The notes under the pieces were generated by a model. It was not told the origin of the DNA. It saw nothing but the letters and a program-made list of their open reading frames with translations, and ran no database searches. Shown piece after piece: positions 31,690 to 39,279 of a stretch of 64,000 nucleotides of DNA (position 1 is its first letter; every line of letters starts with the position of its first letter). The position numbers and the translations under genes were made by a program. Source of the DNA: a virus. The stretch lies in IMG/VR virus record IMGVR_UViG_3300025009_000094, positions 1-64,000 of that record. One strand, written 5' to 3'.

Positions 31690-32339
31690 TTGCCGACTTA
31701 ATTAGACTATCAGCCCTTTACGTTTTAGTCAGAGTATTTGTTGAAATAGCTATGCCAAACTCAAGGCTAATTGTTAAGTATCTTTTCTGGTCAGGTGTAG
31801 CACTTACAATAGTTACCGCCATAGGCCCACAAATTAAACAAGTGACCACAGACTTGCATGAGGTAGCGATTACCTACACTAGAGGAAGGGAGTCCTTAGA
31901 TGGTGTACTAGGAGTTGATCAAGGGCAGAAGATGGGAGTCGGATACCAAGGACCATGGGAAAGAATGACAGGCAGCGCAAAGTTTGATTGGCCCCTAAAA
32001 GGTAAGGTTACACAGGAATTCAAAGGCGAGGATCACCACGGTATAGACATTGCCGGAAGAGTTGGGGATAAAATCAAAACTAGTAGACCAGGCAAGGTTA
32101 AAAAGATTATTCAAGATGATCCCATTTACGGCCTATATGTTATCGTTGACCACGGCAACGGATACGAAACGATTTATGCTCATTGCTCAAAGATTGTGGT
32201 TACGGAGGGGGAAACGGTGTTTAGTAGTGATAAGATTGCAGAAGTAGGCAACACGGGAACTAATTCCACAGGACCACATTTACACTTAGAGCTTAGAGTT
32301 AATGGGAAAGCAATTAATCCTGCTGAATATTTTAAATAG
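31677..32339 (+). CDS. Membrane-anchored M23 peptidase
   Basis: 220 residues. Two N-terminal hydrophobic helices, then an M23/LytM domain with HHGIDIAG and GPHLHLELRVNG, the zinc ligands. It cuts peptide cross-bridges in the cell wall. In a transfer module it would open the wall for DNA passage; in a phage it might also serve lysis or entry, but it sits with the FtsK-like block, not with the lysis genes. Confidence 0.75.
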   Translation: MAQMIADLIRLSALYVLVRVFVEIAMPNSRLIVKYLFWSGVALTIVTAIGPQIKQVTTDLHEVAITYTRGRESLDGVLGVDQGQKMGVGYQGPWERMTGSAKFDWPLKGKVTQEFKGEDHHGIDIAGRVGDKIKTSRPGKVKKIIQDDPIYGLYVIVDHGNGYETIYAHCSKIVVTEGETVFSSDKIAEVGNTGTNSTGPHLHLELRVNGKAINPAEYFK

Positions 32340-32355
32340 GGAGGGATGTTATGCT

Positions 32356-32526
32356 ATGAAATACATGACATTATTTAAGCCAAAAGAGTATTTACCTATT
32401 GATATAAGCATGTCTGAATTAATTTATTTCATCGAAAAGCAAACTGGAATAAGCCCCATTATTATAGCTACTGTTCTGGATGCAGAGGATATTTACTTAA
32501 GAGAGAAGGGTGTGATTATAGATTGA
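32356..32526 (+). CDS. Small acidic protein, unknown
   Basis: 56 residues starting MKYMTLFKPKEYLPIDISMS. GGGAGG lies about 11 nt upstream. Overlaps the next gene. No domain recognised. Confidence 0.45.
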   Translation: MKYMTLFKPKEYLPIDISMSELIYFIEKQTGISPIIIATVLDAEDIYLREKGVIID

Positions 32527-32753
32527 ATAAGCCAACTGCTGTTTCGATTAATTATTCTAAATTCACTAGCATTATCAGCGATGCTGTACCGGGACGCGAA
32601 GTTGACTATCTGCTATATGAAATTAATAATAGAATTGGATTCATTAGGCTCAATCAAATTGATAACCGGTATGTTCAGCGAATGATTAACGACATTGAGG
32701 CCATCATTGAGACTCTTGAGTTTTTTCTAAAAAGGAGTGAATTGGATGACTAA
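32523..32753 (+). CDS. Helical protein, unknown
   Basis: 76 residues from a TTG, mostly helical (VDYLLYEINNRIGFIRLNQI). It overlaps both neighbours by a few bases, so translation is likely coupled. Unknown function. Confidence 0.45.
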   Translation: MNKPTAVSINYSKFTSIISDAVPGREVDYLLYEINNRIGFIRLNQIDNRYVQRMINDIEAIIETLEFFLKRSELDD

Positions 32754-33414
32754 AAGCATTATCATCCTCTGTAAATCCTCAATCCGCAGAACTCTCGTCT
32801 TATCCCTTATAATGATCTTGGTCGGCTTATCCCTTATAAACCCCTTCAAAGCTCAAGCAACAACCCCACAGGCCTACCTCAAGCCATCTGCGTTCATCTT
32901 CTACCTGTATCCACACATCAACGGAATGTTTTGGCTAGAATCAAGTCCAAAGTCGGGCTATGCGACATTAGAAGAATGGAGTAGTGTGCTACCGGATGGC
33001 GAAATGATCGTTGCGGCTAAACCGGATATACAATTGGCAAGCCTTGGAGGACTGGACAGGATTGGTAAGTATGTTCAAGGAAAACTAATGGGAAGGTCAT
33101 ACAACGGAAGATACGATAAGGATATTTTCAAGTATCGTCGGACGGTAACGGCAGAAGGGGTTACAGATGAGGTTGAGGTTGAAATTGGAAAGCATTTTAA
33201 GGATAATGATAATCTTGAGAAGTTGATTGGCAATGTCAGGAAGCATCTAACGACTGACGCAGGGGAGACTAAGGACATAAAGGATATTGTGGTTGCGCCT
33301 GAACCGACTAAGGATACAAAGGAAAGCCAGGCTGCCAAAATACAAATACTTGGAGGAGCTTCGTTATTAACAGGTCTATATATGTTCGGGAAGATCCTGA
33401 TCCTCTGTCTTTAA
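32746..33414 (+). CDS. Secreted, C-terminally anchored protein
   Basis: 222 residues. N-terminal signal peptide (IIILCKSSIRRTLVLSLIMI) ending at about FKAQA, then an extracellular part with a Lys/Asp-rich linker, and a C-terminal membrane helix (QILGGASLLTGLYMFGKILI). AAGGAG is 8 nt before the ATG. It could act in cell contact, exclusion or wall passage together with the M23 protein. Unknown family. Confidence 0.6.
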   Translation: MTKSIIILCKSSIRRTLVLSLIMILVGLSLINPFKAQATTPQAYLKPSAFIFYLYPHINGMFWLESSPKSGYATLEEWSSVLPDGEMIVAAKPDIQLASLGGLDRIGKYVQGKLMGRSYNGRYDKDIFKYRRTVTAEGVTDEVEVEIGKHFKDNDNLEKLIGNVRKHLTTDAGETKDIKDIVVAPEPTKDTKESQAAKIQILGGASLLTGLYMFGKILILCL

Positions 33415-33418
33415 AATA

Positions 33419-33450
33419 AAACCTCCGTCATTAATTTGATGGAGGTTTTT
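33419..33450 (+). terminator. Terminator of the plasmid-like block
   Basis: AAACCTCC (33419-33426) pairs with GGAGGTTT (33441-33448), followed by TTGTATATT. Confidence 0.75.
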
Positions 33451-33508
33451 GTATATTCTCAATAAATCAGGGTAATATAACTTCAGGCAAACAAGAAGGA
33501 GTAAAAGA

Positions 33509-33766
33509 ATGAGGAAATTAATCTTAGTTTTAGTTCTCGTAGCGTTGGCATATACAAACCCACCTAAGGGTAACTATATCGAATATACAAAGCATAGGAT
33601 AACCGGGCACACTACGTCCGGCCTGGTTTCATTCTTTGCCGATCCGCTAATTGATAGGACAACGACTGAGCATAATTTATTGTTCGCTACTATTTATCGG
33701 ACTAAGTTTGGGGATGGCGAAGTTACTACGTTAGGCATAATGAATCAGTTTATTCCCCTAAAATAG
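33509..33766 (+). CDS. DUF4359-like secreted protein
   Basis: 85 residues. Signal peptide LILVLVLVALAYTNP, then YIEYTKHRITGHTTS and a second half with NLLFATIYRTKFGDGEVTTL. It resembles DUF4359 proteins of unknown function. AAGGAG is 8 nt before the ATG. A terminator follows at once. Confidence 0.6.
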   Translation: MRKLILVLVLVALAYTNPPKGNYIEYTKHRITGHTTSGLVSFFADPLIDRTTTEHNLLFATIYRTKFGDGEVTTLGIMNQFIPLK

Positions 33767-33768
33767 AG

Positions 33769-33793
33769 AATACCATCCGAATTGGATGGTATT
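33769..33793 (+). terminator. Terminator
   Basis: AATACCATCC (33769-33778) pairs perfectly with GGATGGTATT (33784-33793), then TGTTTG. It can serve both directions. Confidence 0.7.
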
Positions 33794-33805
33794 TGTTTGT
33801 GCTAT

Positions 33806-34141
33806 TTATTCAGTGGATGTGTTTCCAGTTTGGGATTCACTCATAAACCTCAACGAGCTTGTAACTAGTTTTCGCAAATATGGTATATCCTCTAGTGTAA
33901 TATCTATATGACCCCAAAGCATAGAAACAACTCTTGGCATAATAACCAATGCTGTTATGCTTAGGTATTTTAGTTCGCCACTAGAAAAATATTTCTCAAG
34001 ATCATCCAGTGTTCCATAAGTGCCATGAACTCCGCTTGTTGATAGCACGCACCAATTTAAATCGTTAGCATCCCCATCAGGGAATATTTTCTTCAAATGA
34101 TTAATTCCTTCGAGACAATGGTTTTTATAGTAATTACTCAT
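33806..34141 (-). CDS. Unknown accessory protein
   Basis: 111 residues (SNYYKNHCLEGINHLKKIFP, later ALVIMPRVVSMLWGHID). No domain recognised. Last gene of the minus-strand accessory block. Confidence 0.5.
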   Translation of the reverse strand: MSNYYKNHCLEGINHLKKIFPDGDANDLNWCVLSTSGVHGTYGTLDDLEKYFSSGELKYLSITALVIMPRVVSMLWGHIDITLEDIPYLRKLVTSSLRFMSESQTGNTSTE

Positions 34142-34172
34142 CTTTATTCACATCCTACAATATTACTTAACC

Positions 34173-34319
34173 CTAAAATGGCAACTTCACGAACCACCAA
34201 TCATCCATATACCATTCCCTATCTCCCCTAAACGGAAATGCTATCACTATGTTTATTTTCACTTTTCTCTTACCGCACATTTGCCTGCCTATGCCGATGG
34301 ATATTTTGCGAAGTCTCAT
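34173..34319 (-). CDS. Small basic/aromatic protein
   Basis: 48 residues (MRLRKISIGIGRQMCGKRKV, ends DDWWFVKLPF). AGGTGAAAGA before the ATG is a usable ribosome site. Very basic N-terminus. Unknown. Confidence 0.45.
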   Translation of the reverse strand: MRLRKISIGIGRQMCGKRKVKINIVIAFPFRGDREWYMDDWWFVKLPF

Positions 34320-34327
34320 TCTTTCAC

Positions 34328-34525
34328 CTACAGTATTGATCTCAATAAATTATTCAACCTAGCCCTATACTCATGGAGATGCTCTTTTTCTTTTACCGTA
34401 ATACCTCTCCCTTTGACTAGATTACGAGTTCCGTACTCGAAGTTTCCACCTCTGTATTCTCCCTCTAGGTCATTAAGGACCTCGTTGAATATCTTGCATA
34501 TTTCCATGTGATTTTCTTTATCCAT
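34328..34525 (-). CDS. Small helical protein
   Basis: 65 residues, charged helix (ITVKEKEHLHEYRARLNNLL). AAGGAGG about 11 nt upstream of the ATG. Unknown. Confidence 0.5.
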   Translation of the reverse strand: MDKENHMEICKIFNEVLNDLEGEYRGGNFEYGTRNLVKGRGITVKEKEHLHEYRARLNNLLRSIL

Positions 34526-34561
34526 CCCTACTTCTTCCTCCTTCGCTTAGTTCCTTAATAA

Positions 34562-34852
34562 TCAATACCCATCAAATTCAGGCAAACTATCATATTCCTC
34601 TTGTGTCATTTCTTCAGCCTGTATCATATATGGGCCAAAAGAAACAATTGCGGTAGCATCGTTAATATCTCCTACTATGGGCAATGATTCTAGGGATTTC
34701 TTCAACTTGGATAGATTATCCTTAGTGAATCCTCGCCCTTGGTCTTCGCCGGATTCATCTAATTCGGTTTCTAGTTCTATAATAACATCGCCCTCATTTG
34801 TTGTTATTGGACCGTAACCGTGGTTCATATTACACATTCTGTAGACTCTCAT
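34562..34852 (-). CDS. Unknown acidic protein
   Basis: 96 residues, acidic (DVIIELETELDESGEDQGRG, then EEMTQEEYDSLPEFDGY). AAGGATGG lies before the ATG. Small acidic phage proteins can mimic DNA, but no evidence for that here. Confidence 0.5.
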   Translation of the reverse strand: MRVYRMCNMNHGYGPITTNEGDVIIELETELDESGEDQGRGFTKDNLSKLKKSLESLPIVGDINDATAIVSFGPYMIQAEEMTQEEYDSLPEFDGY

Positions 34853-35107
34853 TTATTTTCCATCCTTCTTATTTATCATTCCTTTATCAATAATAGTATG
34901 TGTCGGACAAAAATGAATATCTTGCCACTCTGCACCCTGCTTAATGGAGTGCTTTTCACAAAGTGGTTGATCGCATGTTTTGCGTGGTCCTACTGGATAA
35001 TCGCACAAGGATATTGAAACATCACCGCATACTGAGCAAGGTTCTATGCCACTACCACACCAAAATATTGTTGATCCGTCTGAACATTTTTCCATTGCAC
35101 ATCCCAA
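34853..35107 (-). CDS. Cys-rich zinc-binding-like protein
   Basis: 84 residues from a TTG (GGGAG 8 nt upstream). Several Cys pairs (CSVCGD, CDQPLCEKH) and FCPTHT point to a treble-clef or zinc ribbon fold. Function unknown. Confidence 0.55.
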   Translation of the reverse strand: MGCAMEKCSDGSTIFWCGSGIEPCSVCGDVSISLCDYPVGPRKTCDQPLCEKHSIKQGAEWQDIHFCPTHTIIDKGMINKKDGK

Positions 35108-35189
35108 GGTTTATTCTCCCTTCTCAATCTTAGTGTACTGATTCAAGTATCAAGTTAGTCATTATCCCTCGGTTGTGGAGTGGTTGGGG

Positions 35190-35609
35190 TTAACGCCATT
35201 CAATCTTTGTACCATCAGAAAAAATATCCTTCAAATCTGACATTCCGGCACAATAACTTCTGCCACTATAGCCAAACGAGGTATTATCGTCACAATCTTT
35301 TATTAACATATATATCCGTTTAGCTTGCATTCTGTCTATCTTTCCATTGCAATCACTTTGATATAGGAAATTTGCAACATCTATAGTTACTTCACCTTGT
35401 TCAATAAGTTCCTCGGTAGCAGCGTTGTACTTTCTAAAAAACTCTGTCCTTTTATCTCCACTTGAAAACATAACTTCTGGAACATCCATGCTCGTGTAAT
35501 GCTCATGAAATTTAACACTAATTTTTTCAGCTACCATATTTCTAAATCTACCAAAACCACCATATCCCATATCGCAACTATGTCTTTTTGAGCTTATTGT
35601 TATTCCCAT
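35190..35609 (-). CDS. Unknown phage protein
   Basis: 139 residues (MGITISSKRHSCDMGYGGFG, then NMVAEKISVKFHEHY). A similar start is seen in phage proteins of unknown role. The ATG lies after GAAGGG. Confidence 0.5.
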   Translation of the reverse strand: MGITISSKRHSCDMGYGGFGRFRNMVAEKISVKFHEHYTSMDVPEVMFSSGDKRTEFFRKYNAATEELIEQGEVTIDVANFLYQSDCNGKIDRMQAKRIYMLIKDCDDNTSFGYSGRSYCAGMSDLKDIFSDGTKIEWR

Positions 35610-35615
35610 GCTTAT

Positions 35616-35801
35616 TTATTTTCCCTTCTTCCCAATAATCCTTCTGTACTCCTTTAGGCTAAGTAGCACCCATTGAACTTCTTGACCCCTTTGGATAAAC
35701 AACGGATACCTAGATGCCGTTTCAAGATAGTGAGACAGTTTCTTAACAAGTTGGGTGCTGGATACTAATTGTTCGGGAGAAAACTTGTCTTTATCACTCA
35801 A
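35616..35801 (-). CDS. Phd/YefM-type antitoxin-like protein (orphan)
   Basis: 61 residues from a TTG 7 nt after GGAGG. VSSTQLVKKLSHYLETASRY and WVLLSLKEYRRIIG fit the Phd/YefM fold. No toxin gene (Doc or RelE) is next to it, so it may act as a transcription factor or counteract a host toxin. Own promoter with a palindromic region. Confidence 0.6.
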   Translation of the reverse strand: MSDKDKFSPEQLVSSTQLVKKLSHYLETASRYPLFIQRGQEVQWVLLSLKEYRRIIGKKGK

Positions 35802-35825
35802 TTTGATACCTCCTTTATATATACA

Positions 35826-35854
35826 ATTATATACGTTATCGTGTGTACTAGCAA
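35826..35854 (-). promoter_or_regulatory. Promoter of the Phd-like gene
   Basis: On the minus strand TTGCTA (35854-35849), 17 nt, TATAAT (35831-35826). GTATATAATTGTATATAT overlaps the -10 box and is close to a palindrome, as expected for autoregulation. Confidence 0.6.
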
Positions 35855-35874
35855 GGTAAAAAAGAGAAGTGTTA

Positions 35875-36228
35875 CTAAACTAAAATAACCCTGACAAGTA
35901 AACCCCTCTTCTTGGCGTTCTCGATCATGTCATTCGTGCCACGACTTTTACCGTCCCAAAACGCAACCAAAGCATCTGTATTATCAGCCATTTGTTCATT
36001 TCTCAACGGTCCTGCGCGTTTACCAAACTTATCCCAGTCGGCAGGAAATCTATTAATAGGGTAGTTATTTTCGAGTCCATACCTTTCGCCTAATAAATCC
36101 GCACCATTACAAGTTCCGGAAACAATTTCGATGTCGTTTTTATTGGCTAGTAGGGAGTCGAGTTTATTTTTAAGCAATTCGTAGTTATTGAAGTCTCTTG
36201 AACCTGCGATTATGATTCGGAATGGCAT
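35875..36228 (-). CDS. SLOG-type nucleotide-binding protein (YspA/DUF2493-like)
   Basis: 117 residues from an ATG 8 nt after AAGGA. FRIIIAGSRDFNNY, GTCNGADLLGERYG and AFWDGKSRGTNDMIENA match the Rossmann-like SLOG superfamily. These proteins may sense or process nucleotide-derived ligands, so a link to defence or counter-defence is possible but unproven. A longer frame upstream has no ribosome site. Confidence 0.7.
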   Translation of the reverse strand: MPFRIIIAGSRDFNNYELLKNKLDSLLANKNDIEIVSGTCNGADLLGERYGLENNYPINRFPADWDKFGKRAGPLRNEQMADNTDALVAFWDGKSRGTNDMIENAKKRGLLVRVILV

Positions 36229-36239
36229 TTTTTGTATCC

Positions 36240-36600
36240 TTCTTTCACAAACATAGTTCAATGGTGGATTTGGAAACGGCTTTACTCCCCCCTGAAAATC
36301 GATAGCTCGACTTTCAAGAGAGAAAAATACAGTTCGACGGAGCCATTTGGTATCCGTATTTATCTCAAGCTTATTCAATATATTCACTTGCATCCTATTC
36401 AGCGCTTGCAATTCCGATAACAGCGCGCGATAATCAATCGACTCTAGGAACCCCCCATGACGGTAAATGCAAAAAATACAATGTGCCTCTAACGCGTGTC
36501 CCCCCATGATTAGTGGTGGCAGTTTTTTAACGTGTGTTACTTTAACCACGGGACAAAACACAAAGCGACAAACCTTTTGACGGCCTGTCGCTGAAATTCC
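36240..36600. other. Gene-poor stretch between accessory block and sRNA locus
   Basis: I see no convincing gene here. A hairpin with 6-bp stem (GCGACA 36565-36570, TGTCGC 36586-36591) followed on the minus strand by TTTGTGTTTTG could end transcription coming from the lysis cassette. Confidence 0.4.
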
Positions 36601-36611
36601 TTAAATTACCC

Positions 36612-36718
36612 TTGTCCTAAGTTTCCCTAGAAGGTATAATAAGTTAAGTTGTTTTCCTGTTGCGATCAGGTTAACGCCAGAAGTCACTTGAGGGTCCAAT
36701 CTCAGGTGGCTTTGTTTA
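36612..36718 (+). ncRNA. Candidate small RNA 1 (promoter-terminator pair)
   Basis: TTGTCC (36612-36617), 17 nt, TATAAT (36635-36640) predicts a start near 36647. A 12-bp stem with two G-T pairs (AAGTCACTTGAG 36681-36692, CTCAGGTGGCTT 36701-36712) and TTTGTTT ends it. The about 72-nt transcript has no ribosome site or frame. It is on the strand opposite to the late genes. Confidence 0.55.
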
Positions 36719-36798
36719 TGTAATTAAGAATAGTATATCAAATTTATGACAACATGTCCATAATAAAATTTAATATATGAGCCTATATTTGAACATAA

Positions 36799-36836
36799 AA
36801 ATAGCCCTCCATCCAATTAAGGACAGAGGGTTATTT
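36799..36836 (-). terminator. Terminator after the lysis genes
   Basis: On the minus strand AAATAACCCTC pairs with GAGGGCTATTT (one G-T pair), followed by TTATG. It lies 28 nt after the putative holin gene. Confidence 0.7.
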
Positions 36837-36863
36837 CATATCGTTAACTTCAACGGAATGATA

Positions 36864-37061
36864 CTATTCTGCTTTATTGGACTTCAGTGCAGAAGCCACC
36901 ATGTTAGCACCTATTCCACCGGAAAAAGCTAACAGGCCCGTTACTACCTGCTGAACAAACTGACTGTCTACAGCCTGTTTATTGAGTGCTGAAGAGATAA
37001 TGACAGTTAAGGCAATTGAAATAACTCCCCCTATCGCAAGGAGTGTTGACTTGTTCTCCAT
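36864..37061 (-). CDS. Putative holin (two membrane helices)
   Basis: 65 residues. MENKSTLLAIGGVISIALTV and VVTGLLAFSGGIGANMVASA are two membrane helices with a charged end, a class II holin-like layout. The ATG is 10 nt after AAAGGA; a longer frame lies inside the amidase gene. It follows the amidase gene, so a holin role is likely by position. Confidence 0.6.
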   Translation of the reverse strand: MENKSTLLAIGGVISIALTVIISSALNKQAVDSQFVQQVVTGLLAFSGGIGANMVASALKSNKAE

Positions 37062-37125
37062 GGAGATCAATTCCTTTCTTAGTTGGTATACTATTTGTTT
37101 ACAGGTATACCAAAGTATACTTTTT

Positions 37126-37827
37126 CTACGGAAGCATAAGTTTGGAACACGCATACCCCATTTTGATAATCTGTGCTTGCACTTCAGCCGATTTTGAGTC
37201 TAAAACTCTCACCAAGAGATAACCGTCTTTGTCTGGCTTAACTTCTGCCACCGTAACCCCTCCATCCCTATACTGCATACCAAAATAATCACAAATTCCC
37301 TTCGCATGAGCAACCGCTATTCCTTGTCTAAACCCTGGGCTACTCAACTTCACCGCATCGCTAACGGTATCAATGAATCCATTCTCTGTCAAAATAGCCG
37401 GGGCGATAGTATTCTTCAATACATAATCATTGGCTGTCTTAACGCCACGGTTCGTCCAACCACAAGATGCAATCAGACGAGCCAGAACAGCCTTTGCAGC
37501 CTTCTCAGCCCTTCCACCTTCCGATACTATCCAAACCTCTGAACCTGTTCCATGACCAGCGTTGCAATGGATACTGACGAATAAATAAGCCTTGGCATCA
37601 TTGGATATATCACAACGAGCTTGGAGGGAACCTGCTACATCAGGGTAATCACCGGGAACCCTATCGCCTGTTCGTGTCATGACTACTTGGATGCCGTTTG
37701 ATTCTAGGAGGGGTTTTAGGCGTATGGCAATATCGAGGGTTATGTCTTGCTCGAAAAGACCACATCCTAGGGCACCGGAGTCAATTGTGTTTTTATTATG
37801 ACCTGCGTCAACGCAGCATATTGGCAT
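37126..37827 (-). CDS. N-acetylmuramoyl-L-alanine amidase (endolysin)
   Basis: 233 residues. Amidase_3 domain: CVDAGHNKNT (zinc His), LFEQDITLDIA (Glu), VSIHCNAGHGTG (second His) and AILTENGFIDT (catalytic Glu). The C-terminal 60 residues may bind the cell wall. It breaks the bond between glycan and peptide at lysis. Confidence 0.85.
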   Translation of the reverse strand: MPICCVDAGHNKNTIDSGALGCGLFEQDITLDIAIRLKPLLESNGIQVVMTRTGDRVPGDYPDVAGSLQARCDISNDAKAYLFVSIHCNAGHGTGSEVWIVSEGGRAEKAAKAVLARLIASCGWTNRGVKTANDYVLKNTIAPAILTENGFIDTVSDAVKLSSPGFRQGIAVAHAKGICDYFGMQYRDGGVTVAEVKPDKDGYLLVRVLDSKSAEVQAQIIKMGYACSKLMLP

Positions 37828-37829
37828 GT

Positions 37830-38105
37830 TTAACCCTTCCCCTTCAACTCTTCTACATCCCTTTGGAGATAACCCATGGACTTATCGAGTGAATTCATAG
37901 TGTCCCCTATCTTCTCTAAGCTTGACGCGAACTTGTTCATATTTTCATCAGATTTTCCGATATGTTCCATGAGTTTAACTTCTCTGCACTGAGATTTTTC
38001 TCGTTCATCTTTGCGTTCCTTGCGATCACTGTAAACTAAGAAAACTAGCAGAGTAGGCACAACCCCAATGCTAAGTATCATTTGAGCTATCACTTCAGGA
38101 GTCAA
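37830..38105 (-). CDS. BhlA/UviB-like holin-type protein
   Basis: 91 residues. One N-terminal membrane helix (LSIGVVPTLLVFLVYSDRKE), then a charged coiled coil. This resembles BhlA/UviB small proteins found before endolysins. TTG start overlapping the stop of the gene before it. Confidence 0.7.
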   Translation of the reverse strand: MTPEVIAQMILSIGVVPTLLVFLVYSDRKERKDEREKSQCREVKLMEHIGKSDENMNKFASSLEKIGDTMNSLDKSMGYLQRDVEELKGKG

Positions 38106-38365
38106 TCTACATCAACCTTCCCCTCTAGTCCTTCTATTGTTTTTGGGCCAATTCCCTTTACCCTATCCAACTCCCAAATGTCATGGAATGGACGTTCTTG
38201 TACGATTCTATTAGCAAGCACATTTCCGATGCCTGGAAGGGATTCTAGGGCCTGTATGGACGAGGTATTGATATTAATCTTGGGGGAATCCCTGCTATGG
38301 ATAAATAGAAAGAGGGAAACGAATAAAGATATTATCAGTGCGATAATAATTAGAGATTTTTTCAA
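38102..38365 (-). CDS. ComEA-like membrane-anchored helix-hairpin-helix protein
   Basis: 87 residues. A short N-terminal membrane helix (SLIIIALIISLFVSLFLFIH) is followed by ININTSSIQALESLPGIGNV and LDRVKGIGPKTIEGLE, the two HhH units of ComEA, which binds DNA outside the membrane. The TTG is 7 nt after GGAGG. It is odd in a lysis cassette. It may hold DNA at the surface or be linked to DNA entry. Confidence 0.7.
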   Translation of the reverse strand: MKKSLIIIALIISLFVSLFLFIHSRDSPKININTSSIQALESLPGIGNVLANRIVQERPFHDIWELDRVKGIGPKTIEGLEGKVDVD

Positions 38366-38389
38366 CCTGCACCCTCCTTTTGGGTATAG

Positions 38390-38575
38390 GAAAGAGGACA
38401 CTCGATCTCTCGAATGTCCTCTTAGGTGCTGATATCTTGCACCATCGCCCTAATGGTAGCCCGAATTACGACTAGGAGAAGCCTTGGGCTAAAGCTTTGT
38501 CGCAGAGGTTGTCAGGCCCGACTTGCTCTGTCTATTCTGCTAGTTTGATACGCATTAGCAGTCTTTAGCGAAGGC
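38390..38575. ncRNA. Structured non-coding element before the lysis cassette
   Basis: No gene lies here. Several hairpins follow each other: AAGAGGACA/TGTCCTCTT (with an inner TCGA/TCGA), GGTGC/GCACC, TAGCCC/GGGCTA, CAGAG/CTCTG and CTGCTA/TAGCAG. Such density is unusual for spacer DNA. It may be an RNA leader, a riboswitch-like element or an unknown RNA; I could not match it to a family. Strand undecided. Confidence 0.4.
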
Positions 38576-38707
38576 CTAATCTAGTATTTTAATAGTAAAA
38601 GTTGTGTCTGTTTCTGAGACAACAATATAATTAGTAAACTCCACATTAGGCCTTATGGCCGTTTCAACACTTAGTCCATCACCTTTTTTATCAATTGTAA
38701 TAATCAT
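38576..38707 (-). CDS. Small beta-rich protein, unknown
   Basis: 43 residues (MIITIDKKGDGLSVETAIRP, ends TTFTIKILD). It starts with ATGA overlapping the fibre gene stop, with GGAGG 4 nt upstream. Beta-rich composition; possibly a tail component. Confidence 0.55.
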   Translation of the reverse strand: MIITIDKKGDGLSVETAIRPNVEFTNYIVVSETDTTFTIKILD

Positions 38708-39267
38708 AAAACCTCCGCTTTGAAGTTATCAAATCTACAATTAGGTTTATTTCCACTTCGAATCCCAACTTTTGTTGCTGTCATAAATGTTTCTGTATCT
38801 ACGCTTAATACTTGGCGACCATCTATTATTAGGACAATATTTCGATCAGAAACGCGTACTGATACAGTATAAACCGTTCCGGCGACACCAGAACCATAGC
38901 TACCTAAAAGTGTATAAACATTTGATATCTTTTTATAGATTGCAAATACGCCTACTGCAATCCCTGCAAATAAATAATTGTCATGGTCAACGCATCGAAA
39001 CACTAACTCATTGTCGGTATCATCTGTTATTTGACAAGATAGTAAGTATTTATCGGCAATTCCTATGTCAATTACTGCTTCATCCCCAGATGTATAAGGA
39101 GCGATTGAATAAGCTTTCCCATCACTAACCCTCCAATTACCATTTAATACTGACCACGCTTGACCAGTTTCCGCATTGCCTAATATTATTGCATCCGAAC
39201 GCGTAAAACTATCAAATATAATAGGTCTTTTTCTGCTTAATAATAGTTGTTGTAATACAGGATTCAT
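38704..39267 (-). CDS. Tail fibre / lectin-like protein
   Basis: 187 residues. FDSFTRSDAIILGNAETGQA and WSVLNGNWRVSDGKAY followed by VFRCVDHDNYLFAGIAVG and KVGIRSGNKPNCRFDNFKAE match a concanavalin A-like lectin/glucanase fold. It probably contacts the host surface. GGGGG lies before the ATG. Confidence 0.65.
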   Translation of the reverse strand: MNPVLQQLLLSRKRPIIFDSFTRSDAIILGNAETGQAWSVLNGNWRVSDGKAYSIAPYTSGDEAVIDIGIADKYLLSCQITDDTDNELVFRCVDHDNYLFAGIAVGVFAIYKKISNVYTLLGSYGSGVAGTVYTVSVRVSDRNIVLIIDGRQVLSVDTETFMTATKVGIRSGNKPNCRFDNFKAEVL

Positions 39268-39279
39268 TAAATATACCCC

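Noticed and set aside
35616-35801. Toxin-antitoxin pair
   Set aside because: The Phd/YefM-like gene has no toxin gene on either side; neighbours do not resemble Doc, RelE or similar proteins.
36229-36561. Long N-terminal extension of the SLOG-type protein
   Set aside because: The SLOG domain begins at an ATG with a good ribosome site, and the 113 upstream codons show no protein-like pattern.
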